From Dactylis glomerata (taxonomy: Eukaryota; Streptophyta; Magnoliopsida; Poales; Poaceae): a DNA stretch of 64,000 nt. The notes beneath the pieces were generated by a model. That model was given only the letters and a program-made list of their open reading frames with translations, was not told the origin of the DNA and made no database searches. This document shows, piece by piece, positions 55,552 to 64,000 of the stretch. The stretch is from contig QXEO01000464.1 of NCBI GenBank assembly GCA_007115705.1, positions 5,509,559 to 5,573,558 on the forward strand, given 5' to 3'. The position numbers and the translations under genes were made by a program. Positions within the stretch are counted from its first letter, which is position 1. Each line of letters begins with the position of its first letter.

Positions 55552-55839
55552 TCTTTACTATTGGTTTCGAGTTGGTGGTGAAGCCACCCACTCGACATAC
55601 AACATTTGAGTGACGAAAATACCCCTTACACATCTTTAATATTTTTACAAGTTTATCACTGCAAATTAAATAGGAATAAATACAAACGAATTAGCACAGT
55701 GCGTCAATCACGGAACCACCATAACTCCCATAACTCTTATTTATTTACGTCGATCACAAAATCAGCCGATTTCAAACAGAATCAATCACCATAACTCCCA
55801 CTCCCCTGCTTCCACCAATCTCCCAGCACGACCCCGTGG

Positions 55840-56560
55840 AAACCCATCAATGCAAGCGGTTGGGAGGTTTTCTTGCCGGAGAGGTTGCTTGCGCCAAAGG
55901 TGTGCCCATCCCTTTCGCCCGTCACGACGTGACTGCGCCAGTCCTACTCCTACCCGTTCGCGTCGCAGCGGGAGCCCAGGTAGTCGTCAAGTCCCACGCC
56001 AGCGCCGTTCGGGGGTCCTTGCCTTAATACGCCGGCAACGCCATCTGGACGAACAAGTACTCATCCCTCACCTTACTGCAGCTTAACCTATTGTGCGTGT
56101 GCCGCCCGGGCGTCTCCGTCCTGATAGCGGCATAGGCCTGGATCTCCGGGTTGTGCGCGCACGAGGCGTGTTGGCGAAGATGGAGAAGAGCAGAGGCAAC
56201 ATGGAGAGGGGCGAGATGGAGGAGATGGGGATGGGAGGCGGGGCCGCCTCTGGGTCGTCGTCCTGCTGCGCGCCGCCCGGAACAGGCAGGAACACGTCGA
56301 TCCACACAGCGCCAGTTGAGGAGAGCGGTCCTGCCGACCACCGTCGTCAGGCACTTTCAGCAGCGTCGAGCACTCGAGCATTGGTTGTCAGCAATGCGCA
56401 AGCTGCTAAGTAGATGCATCTTTGATCAACTGAATGACCATGAGCTATTACCTCTGCTGCGTGTGAGAGATTGGGAGGAGAGGATTGGACAGAGATTGGT
56501 GCGGCTCGTCGCGAATTGCTCCTGCTGCTGATTGCTGGCTCTTTGTATGCGCTCATGCTG
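55840..56560. pseudogene. GC-rich gene-like fragment inside the Helitron
   Basis: This block is far more GC-rich than its surroundings, and several overlapping frames are open on both strands. On the minus strand the segment around 56083-56307 (MWIDVFLPVPGGAQQDDDPE) looks most protein-like and leads, with frame changes, to YLFVQMALPAY near 56030. I do not recognise the gene. Capture of host exons by a Helitron is the likely explanation. Confidence 0.4.
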
Positions 56561-56731
56561 ATTGCTTAACTGCCACTCTAATTTTGTATTTTTGCAATCT
56601 TGTTGATTGCTAACTGTCGATTATTGTGCCTTCATTGAGTTGATGGAAACGAAAACACCAATGTGAATTTTTGTGTTGTATCAAGATTATTTTCTCTCAA
56701 ATGTTTAGATTTGAGAGGGTATGAGATTTTG

Positions 56732-56860
56732 TAATCCCTCTACCCCAAAAAGTATGTCTTAACTTTATCTAGATTTACATGTATCTACAAATCAAAGTGA
56801 GTCTAGATATACGATAAGTCTATATAAAGTTGAGATGTTCTTTTCACGACGAAGAAAGTA
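56732..56860. mobile_element. Stowaway-type MITE
   Basis: TA at both ends, an inverted-repeat body of the familiar Stowaway type (CTTAACTTTATCTAGA on one side, TCTATATAAAGTTGAG on the other) and about 129 bp long. The ends have decayed. At 56882-56925 a second, half-length piece (ACTCTCGCCATCCTAAAATA) resembles one end of a related MITE. Confidence 0.65.
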
Positions 56861-57235
56861 GTGATAAAAAGTAATAGAATATATACTCTCGCCATCCTAA
56901 AATAAGTTACTCAACTCTATCAAGATATTTTTATTTTTCAACAGGAAAGGCCCAAATGGCCCTCAAAGATGCACTAATACCAAGCGGTGGACTTACATTT
57001 TATAGAAAGGGCACCAGAGTTATAGAAAATTATAATCGTGTCCTGCCAATTTACACAAAGGACCTCGTATCTAAGTTGTAGAACACCATTGGGTCCATCT
57101 CTGTCTCCATCGGACGGCAGCCAAGCATGGACTACCGCAGCAACGCCGGGTACGTAAGCACTTGAGAAACCACGGCAGGAGCTCACCATGCCGGTTGCAG
57201 AGGGCCTCTGAAATGGCACATCGGCCTAGAGGTAG

Positions 57236-57700
57236 TTGAAGACCTTGCGCCAGCATCCCGTGGCCAGCGAACAAGGGAGTAGAGGCTACCCTTTAGCCAT
57301 TGAGGTCAACGGCAAACAAGTCGTTGACATTTCTCTCCAAGAAGTAGTTGCACCACAACCACTTCCCCCAAGCTCCAGATCTGCAGAGAACATCACCAGA
57401 TCTCCTCTTCCCCTCGCCTCCAAGGTTGGCCAGAAGAAGGATCACCACACCACCTCGCTAGATCCAGAGATGGAGAAAAACAAGCTTATTAGAGACACTC
57501 TGGCTAGATTCACCCTTGTTCGCCGTCCTCCATGGACGCCTACGAGGAAAAAGATCTTACTGCTACCTTGTAGCGCTTGGAGACACCGGGAAGAAGCTAC
57601 GGAACGACATAACGCCAGTCTCCACTACAGGAAAAGACAGGCCGGATATAGAGAGTGGGATTTGCCATTCCATTGTAACAGTGATGCAATCCAAAACAAC
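57236..57700 (+). other. Unrecognised open frame in the Helitron
   Basis: A frame of about 170 codons (starting non-canonically near 57236) covers EVNGKQVVDISLQEVVAPQP and a basic C-terminal half. There is no family match I can name. It may be another captured fragment. It ends in the (TA)n tract. Confidence 0.25.
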
Positions 57701-57730
57701 AATCTTTTTAGAGAGGTTTTCAAATGGACA

Positions 57731-57750
57731 TATATATATATATATATATA
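57731..57750. repeat. (TA)10 microsatellite
   Basis: Ten uninterrupted TA units inside the Helitron. Confidence 0.95.
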
Positions 57751-58273
57751 GTTAAATTTGTTGCTTTTGTTGGACTTGCTCTAAGGAAAGTGTCAACAAT
57801 GAGATTCATAGAGGGTCAGTCGCCACATGCAGAGTGGGCAGAATTACCGATGTGTAAATACAAAAAGACCAAGACCAAAACTGAGGAGACCGATAAAAAG
57901 GGTATTACTTCTTTTTTCTATTAACATAGAATCCCTCCATGCATCTAGGGCTGCATGCATCTGCTCAACCCTCGATGATTGGCGCCTGAGTTGCACAAAA
58001 AGACCAAGATTCCACAACTATCGATCTGCTACTATGACGATGACGGGAACCGATGGCAATGAGAGGCTCGATTTCACGCTGCACACCACACCCACATCGA
58101 TTAGTGCATTGTGCTCAAATTCTACGGGATGCCTCTATGGCACGGTGGAATGGGGGATGCGTTGTGGTGGAGGCGGAACAGAGGAGGCTGAATGGTGCAT
58201 GTCATGTTAAAATGTCTAACATGCAAGACAATACTTGTAAATTGGCCGTAGCAACGCACGGGCATTCAACTAG

Positions 58274-58812
58274 TAAAACTTGCAATCACTGCTTCCCTCT
58301 GCGAAGGGTCTTTCTTTTACTTTTATGTTGAGTCACCACTTTCTTTCTTTATGCACCATTAAGAGAGCATAGTTGTCATTCTTAGTGTGATATGCATTGT
58401 CCCAAAGTTCATTGATTGATTCATATTGTTGGTTTCACTTGTTCTTAAATTATTTGTATCTAGTCGCCCTCTTAAACTTGAAGGTGTCCTATGCATTTAT
58501 GTTTTGCTCTCTTTGAAGGACAAGCTGAAAACCATTTGTATGTTTTTCCTTATGATTTGAACACACGTTTGACTTTCATTGTTTCATTTTCATGATCTTT
58601 TGTTTGTGTTCATTTGCATGTTTACAACATGGTTGCTAAGTTCTTATTGTCATGATTATATCTTCATGCCCATGTTTTAAGTTCTAATGATCCCAGCTCA
58701 CCAATGCTTACATATATGATCAAGATTGTGTAGGTGCATGTCACCTCAAAAATTATTCTTTTGTTATCACTTACCTACTCGAGGACGAGCAGGAGTTAAG
58801 CTTGGGGATGCT
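58274..58812 (+). other. Element E 3' non-coding region after the Helitron, with polypurine tract
   Basis: Similar to element B 34190-34722. It ends in AAGCTTGGGGATGCT, the polypurine tract before the 3' LTR. Confidence 0.85.
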
Positions 58813-60418
58813 TGATATGTCTCAAATGTATCTATAATTTTTGATGCTCCATGCTTGTTTTTACACCATTTGCCTATTGTTTTGTTACACTTAGTGGTAC
58901 TTTTATGCATTTTCCGGAACTAACCTATTAACGAAGTGCCACAGTGCCAGTTTCCTGTTTTCTTTTATTTTTGTGTTTCAGAGTGATACACAGGAAATAT
59001 TCTCGGAATTTGACGAAACAAGTTCCTGAAGTATTATTTTATCCGAAGCTTCCAGAGATCCGAAGGAGAGTAGGAGGCGAGGGACCAGGGGCCCACACGC
59101 ACAGGTGGCGCGGCCAGCCCCTGGCCCGCGCCACCACCGTGTGAGGCCACCTGGCCCCTCCTCTGACGACGCCCCTTCGCCTATAAAGACCCCCCGATAG
59201 AAAAAACCTAAGTACCCGATCAGTTTTCCAGAACACATCGCGATCCGCCGCCGCCGTCGACCCGAAGATCGGGAGGGTCCAGAAGCTCTTCCCGGCACCC
59301 TGCCGGAGAGGGGAATCGCCACCAGAGGTCTTCTTCATCGCCATGCTTGCCTCCGGAGCAATGAGTGAGTAGTCTACCTTGGACTATGGGTCCATAGCAG
59401 TAGCTAGATGGTTGTCTTCTCCACCATGTGCTTCATGTTTAGATCTCATGAGCTGCCCTACATGATTGAGATCACCATTATGTAATTCTACATGTTTGGT
59501 TTGTTGGGATCCGATGAATATTGGTGTTTATGATTAAGTTGTTGTACTGAATTATATCTTTTGTTATCTCTATGTTGTTTATGATCTTGCATGCTCTCCA
59601 TTGTTAGTAGCTATCTTGGCCGAGTAGTTGCTAGTGACTCCAAGAGGGGGTATTTATGCTCGATAGTGGGTTCATGCCTCTATTTCACCTGGGGGAGTGA
59701 CAGAAACCTCTAAGGTGGTAGATGTGCTGTTGCTACTAGGGAGAAAACAACATTCATATGCTCAAGGGCATATGCTTTGTTTACATTACACACTTTGCTT
59801 AATGCAATTATCTGTTGTTTGCAACTTAATACTTCTAGGGTGTTCGGATTGATATCCCAGGGAGTGGATTATTAGTCATAGATGCAGTTGGATGGCGGTC
59901 TATGTATTTTGTTGTAATGCCCAGAGTAAATCTCATAGTGATCTTCTTGACATATCACGTTATCTCTATTCTATCAATTGCCCAACTGTAATTTGTTTAC
60001 CCAGCATGTGTTATTTTATCTATGGAGAGACACCACTAGTGAACTATGGACCCCGGTCCTATTTCCATCATATTGCTATCACCTGTTTACTTTACTCATA
60101 CTGTTTACTTTACTCGCATACTATATTGTTTTCCACTCGATACGCTCATAACCTTTGTTTCAAGCAAACCGGTGAGATTGACAACCTCATCGCAAGTTGG
60201 GAACAAAGTATTTGTTTGTGTGTGTGCAGGTTCTGCGACACCTTCAGTCGTCATTGTCTCTCCTCTCCTGATCGATATTAAATCTTGGTTTCTTAACTGA
60301 GGGAAGACTAGCTGCTATACTCATCATACCTTCCTCTTGGGGTTCCCAACGGGCTGGTTATCCACCACGCACAAGGACAGTCTGCTCCCACGTCAACCAC
60401 ACGTCATCAAAGGGATCA
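58813..60418 (+). repeat. 3' LTR of element E
   Basis: 1,606 bp, the same length as the 5' LTR. GC-rich palindrome and TATAAAG at 59094-59188. It is followed by TTCTT (60419-60423). Confidence 0.93.
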
Positions 60419-61533
60419 TTCTTCTTCGGTTTTGTAAAGTTTGTTGCAGAGTTCATTCTGTCGTTACTCCATTGGAGCTTGGTATTCACTTTATATTATT
60501 CAAGCCACACAAGTGAAGAGCAATGATGACGACATACGACAATCCGAGATGTGGTAAGAGGCTGGTATGAACTCTATTTATTTTTATTTTTGTACATATA
60601 CTCATCCATGTGGACATGCTTAGTCGGTTCATGTAAGGTATATGTTATCTAATGGATGCTTTGTAGTTCTTGCTTTCATATGATTAGTTTCAATTTACTA
60701 TTAGCTTGTAGCATGTCATGTAGATGCTTGTATGCATTGTTTTATTCATAATATGGTATGTTATTGTGGTATCCACCTCTGAAAAGTTTCATTTGAATCG
60801 ACTTGGCACATGATCAAGCATGCATATGACTAAACAAAAAGTCAATTAAGCCTCGATGATCTAAATTGCCTCAGAGTTTTTGTATCATTTTTGTGCCTAT
60901 ATTAATTTTGTTTTGTCGCAAGCATGATTATGATAGTTATTGCTCTCTTGATTGTCGCTTCCCAGTCTTTTGCTAGCCTTCACTTGTACTGAGTATGAGC
61001 TCTACTCGTGCATCCAATTACCAAAAACCAAGTCTTTCAAAGAGTCCACTATAAATTCCTATGCATGGTATTTGTAAGCCATTCCAAGTAAATTTTCATG
61101 TGCTCCCTTTCAAAACTTTCAACTACTTCTCATTTTGTGCCACTGTTTTTAGCTCATGGGGACGTAGTGGTCGGAATTGCTATCTTCCATATTAAATTGA
61201 GTACCCCTCGACTAGGCAGCTTCATCTGCTCGTCATTAATTTTGCAAGGGAGCTGGTCAGACCATTATAATCTAATTCTAAAAGAAAGAAAAAAGGCACT
61301 CTTCCAAGTAATGTGAAAGTTGGTGGGCACCCGATGGAATCGGTTAGCCATGGTTTGAGAAAGGAAAAAAAGGTGGGGAGGAGTGCCAAAGCTTTATAAA
61401 AGAGCACCAATGTGCCAAATTTCAAAGAACTCAGAACCGCTCTCACTTGTTTATTATGGAAGATAGAAAGTCCCCATTACTAGTAGTTGACATAGAACAA
61501 CCACCTCTCAAAATAAATTTTTATCTATGTTTA
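60419..61533 (+). other. Element D 3' internal region, right copy
   Basis: It matches 41220-42335. The conserved stem-loop lies at 61295-61387. No gene. It is cut at 61533, and GTTTA (61529-61533) is a candidate target duplication of element F. Confidence 0.85.
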
Positions 61534-64000
61534 TGTAACAACTCAGAAATTGTAATCAACTTCTTATTAAATAAAGTACCAATTTTTGGACCAAGATAAA
61601 ACTTTTTATCTATTATCTTATGCATACATGTGTTTTCCATTCTTTGTATTCTATGATTTTATGTGTGTTATTCTTGATTGAGCATTGGTTAGATAATTCT
61701 AATTGAACCAACAGAATCAATTGAGAAAGATTACAAGAAGCAAAGAAACCAGGAATAAAAATAAGAAAGAAAAAGATAGGATTTAGATGATCTAGAAACT
61801 GTTATCCACTAGACCACTTTGAGCCCTTGGATTAAGAAATCTGCAGCTCACCTTCATGTTTGGCCAACTAGTTGAGCTTAACCAAGTTATGGACTAACTC
61901 AACCCACAAAGATCAACCAAAAATTCAAACTAGAGCATCATTCAAACTTGAGCCAAAGTTCAAATCTGAAATAGCAACCATACCCAAATTTGAAATATAA
62001 ATTTTTGCAAACTCATCCTTTCACTGTAACAAAAATATGACTGGGTACCTTATCCAAAATGATGAGCACCCAAAGTGGAAAATTTTGAAAATTCAAATTT
62101 TGAGTTCTTGCGGGCATTTCGTCGAACACTGGCAGAAGCAAATCGGACCAAATCGAGTTTTACTGGAGCTGCACTGTGCTGGCTCGCTCCAGCACTGTCG
62201 CCATGCTCCTTGGCCTCTCCTCGATCGACTCCAGCTTCCCCAGCCCCGACCCAAGCCGTGAGAAGAGGAGGAAGGAGGAGAAACGCACCCAGGGCCCCCT
62301 CCCAGCAACCCTCTTCCCTGCACAATGCCGACCAGCTTGGAGGCGCCAGAGGAGACCCACAGCACCCCGCGGCCGAACCAACCCCCTCCCAGCACGCCCC
62401 CGTGACCGCCGTGACCGGAGCAAGCTTCAAACGCCGCCAGGGCCCCCCGTGCAGATGAGCTTCTGGCCGCGCTTGCCCTCGTCGCTCCGGCCTATAAAAT
62501 GCCCCGCCGATCAAACGAAGACACTCACCTCACTCCCAGCTCCCTCCCAGACACTCTCGCTTAGCCCCGCTTGCCCTGGTTCGTCGACGCTCGCCACGCC
62601 GGCGAGGTACTGGACGCGAGAAGCGCCGCCGCGTTCGACCACCCGGGAGCAAGCTGCTGCAGGGAATCGGAGGAGGAGACGCACCGCCGCCGATCCCGCA
62701 CGTCGCCGACAAGCTCTGCATCCCCTACGCCTCGCCATCGCCGTCGAACGATCTCCACTGCTCGCAGGTGAGCTCCCGCCCGTGCTGAGGAAGAAGACGC
62801 GTAGCAGCCGTTGGATCGTGATCAGATGCTAGCATACCGATTCGGGTTTTGTAATTAGGTCTGACATCGCGACCCCACCTGTCAGCTCCCATTTTATTTC
62901 TTTTTCCCCCGCGCGAAACGGTATCGGGCCGGCCCGTTCAGGTTTGTTCTGAATAGGGCCCGGCTCGTTTCAAATTCGGTCCGTTTCGTTTTTAATTAAT
63001 TTCCCGCCCGTTTTATTTATTTCAAATAACTTTCAGATGCTATTTTCAAACTTTAATTCCTAGAGTTTTACAAATCCAAATCTAGCAAATAAATATGCAT
63101 TGGAAAGCTTATGAAATACTCTACACAATAGTACTGGTTAGAATTCAAAATAAGTTAAGAATTAATTTAGATATGAATAGTGTGACCATAGCTTGTTTAA
63201 TCATGAAAGATTTCTAGAAAATTATTTAAGCCATCAAAAATCATGAAAATTAAAATGTGAACTCACTAATGACCCCTCTTACTGTTAGCCAACACTAATC
63301 TACCCCAAACCCTATTAGTGTGATTAATTAGACCCTAATCTAATCCTATTTTTGGTAGCATAAAATGATAGATCACTATTGCACACCTAGAATTAATTGC
63401 CCTCCATGCCAATTCACTTAGTGGATCCATCCCACTTAAACTTGTCCTAGTAACCCTAACTCAACACCAATGCTGCACAAGTGAACAATCTAGGATACTT
63501 AGTAGAGAATCTAGCTTGCACACTTGAAGAAAAACTTAGAAGAAAGACTTACCATCCAACACCATAAAAATGCAACATGAATGTTTTGGTTAGCAAACAA
63601 AGATGTGTGCTTGGTGTGTTGTTAGCTTGGTGAAGTGATGGTGTGCTTTGTGTTTATTCGTTATTAGACGCTAGTGTTGCCGAGGAGGATATTGGAGGGG
63701 ATTATTATTATCAAGAAGAAGAAGAAAACCCCGGACACTTTGCCAACCAAGGCAAGCCATCTTTTGATTCATACTCCCAATACCTAGTTTTACTCTTGCA
63801 TTCTACTGTTTTAAGTAAATTGCATGATTGAATTGCTAGAGTAGCATGATAGAAGTGTAGTGATGTCTTGATTATCAAGAGCATCAAGCTGAGTTTATCC
63901 AACTATAGTTTAGTAGTCTCATCACTCATTGTAGTTGCTTAGTCGCTAATAATACGGAGGCCATCTATAAAGGGAACTCTAGTTGAAAGTGGTAAATTGA
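61534..64000 (+). mobile_element. Element F: start of another LTR retrotransposon, incomplete
   Basis: The D sequence breaks at TGTAACAACTCAG, a typical LTR start. A GC-rich promoter-like block follows (about 62100-62800) with TATAAAA at 62493-62499 and a splice donor CAG|GTGAG at 62767/62768, preceded by a leader with short frames only. Further on, TTATTAG at about 63661-63667 precedes an acidic, tyrosine-rich frame (GGDYYYQEEEENPGHF). I recall similar text in long LTRs of grass Gypsy elements. No LTR end or primer site is reached, so the identity is tentative. Confidence 0.5.
62493..62499 (+). promoter_or_regulatory. TATA box in element F
   Basis: TATAAAA between GC-rich flanks, followed by pyrimidine-rich ACTCACCTCACTCCC some 25 bases on, a plausible transcription start. 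Confidence 0.5.

Larger units (their letters stand above)
55552..58273 (+). mobile_element. Helitron, 2.7 kb, non-autonomous
   Basis: The left end TCTTTACTATT follows A at 55551. The right end is CTAG (58270-58273) followed by T, preceded by an imperfect hairpin (CCGT 58246-58249 with ACGG 58258-58261) in the text GCAACGCACGGGCATTCAA, common at grass Helitron 3' ends. Element E sequence resumes at about 58285 (AATCACTGCTTCCCTCTGCG). No Rep/helicase is encoded. The inside carries GC-rich, exon-like DNA at 55840-56560, a MITE at 56732-56860 and a (TA)n tract. Confidence 0.75.
49296..60418 (+). mobile_element. Element E: gag-protease, non-autonomous Athila-like element
   Basis: LTRs of 1,606 bp (49296-50901 and 58813-60418), target duplication TTCTT (49291-49295 and 60419-60423), inserted in element D. 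It encodes gag-protease only. The 3' non-coding region is shared with element B. A Helitron (55552-58273) lies in it. The 3' LTR starts TGATATGTCTCAAATG where the 5' LTR has TGATACGTCTCAAACG: two C-to-T changes at CpG sites. Confidence 0.94.
42880..61533 (+). mobile_element. Element D, right copy: Athila-like, hosting element E
   Basis: The LTR (42880-44275) is followed by a primer site, gag-protease, an env-position ORF, then element E (49296-60418, TSD TTCTT), then the D 3' region to 61533. There element F begins; the D text would continue with ACAAATG as in the left copy, so D probably resumes beyond F outside the window. RT, RNase H and integrase are missing between the protease (ends 47006) and the env-position ORF (starts 47843). 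The LTR at 42880 also serves as the 3' LTR of the left copy. Confidence 0.88.

Noticed and set aside
62176..62832. 218-codon frame in the GC-rich part of element F
   Set aside because: It spans the TATA box, leader and splice donor and is rich in Arg/Pro/Ser from base composition; more likely promoter and leader than protein.

Overview
The window is intergenic DNA from a large-genome grass, most likely a Pooideae species (oat, ryegrass or Triticeae type). This rests on an Angela/BARE-like Copia element, Athila-like Gypsy elements whose LTRs begin TGATACGTC with a TGGCGCCGTTGCCGGGGA-type primer binding site, a Tat-type Gypsy element with a dual RNase H and an antisense gene, Helitron ends and a Stowaway MITE. 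I found no intact ordinary host gene, no rRNA or tRNA gene and no CRISPR array. Almost everything is nested transposons.

Layout. 1-7111 is AT-rich and ends in a convincing Helitron 3' terminus (two hairpins, then CTAG|T). 7144-7501 is a small GC-rich inverted-repeat transposon with a 9-bp target duplication. About 7860-9830 holds decayed minus-strand sequences: a viroplasmin/RNase H1 N-terminal-like piece and a Myb/SANT-like pseudogene. 10549-10915 is a MITE. 10916-11474 looks like a promoter and 5' end cut off by the next element.

11475-40687 is a decayed minus-strand Angela-like Copia element holding three younger insertions. A solo LTR (13490-27713, TSD TCGGT) was itself hit by a 12.8-kb Tat-type Gypsy element C (14328-27149, TSD GGATG). 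A gag-only Athila-like element B (27935-36289, TSD ATGGC) landed elsewhere in the Copia pol. Element C has a broken gag-pol on the plus strand but an apparently intact six-exon, 880-codon gene on the minus strand with its own TATA box.

40688-61533 is an Athila-like element D in tandem-duplicated form: the 3' part of one copy, a shared LTR (42880-44275), then a second copy with gag-protease and an env-position ORF. A second non-autonomous element E (49296-60418, TSD TTCTT) sits inside D. E is hit by a 2.7-kb Helitron (55552-58273), which carries a Stowaway MITE. The duplicated left part keeps the same E/D junction, so the duplication came after E inserted. At 61534 another LTR element (F) begins and runs off the window; D may resume beyond it.

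How the parts work together. B, D and E encode only gag, gag-protease, or gag-protease plus an env-position ORF, and none carries reverse transcriptase or integrase here. They share cis-acting parts: a palindrome at the LTR tip, a GC-rich palindrome just upstream of the TATA box, an Asp-type primer site, polypurine-like tracts and, in pairs, stem-loops in the 3' non-coding region. This looks like a group of non-autonomous elements dependent on an autonomous partner not in the window.
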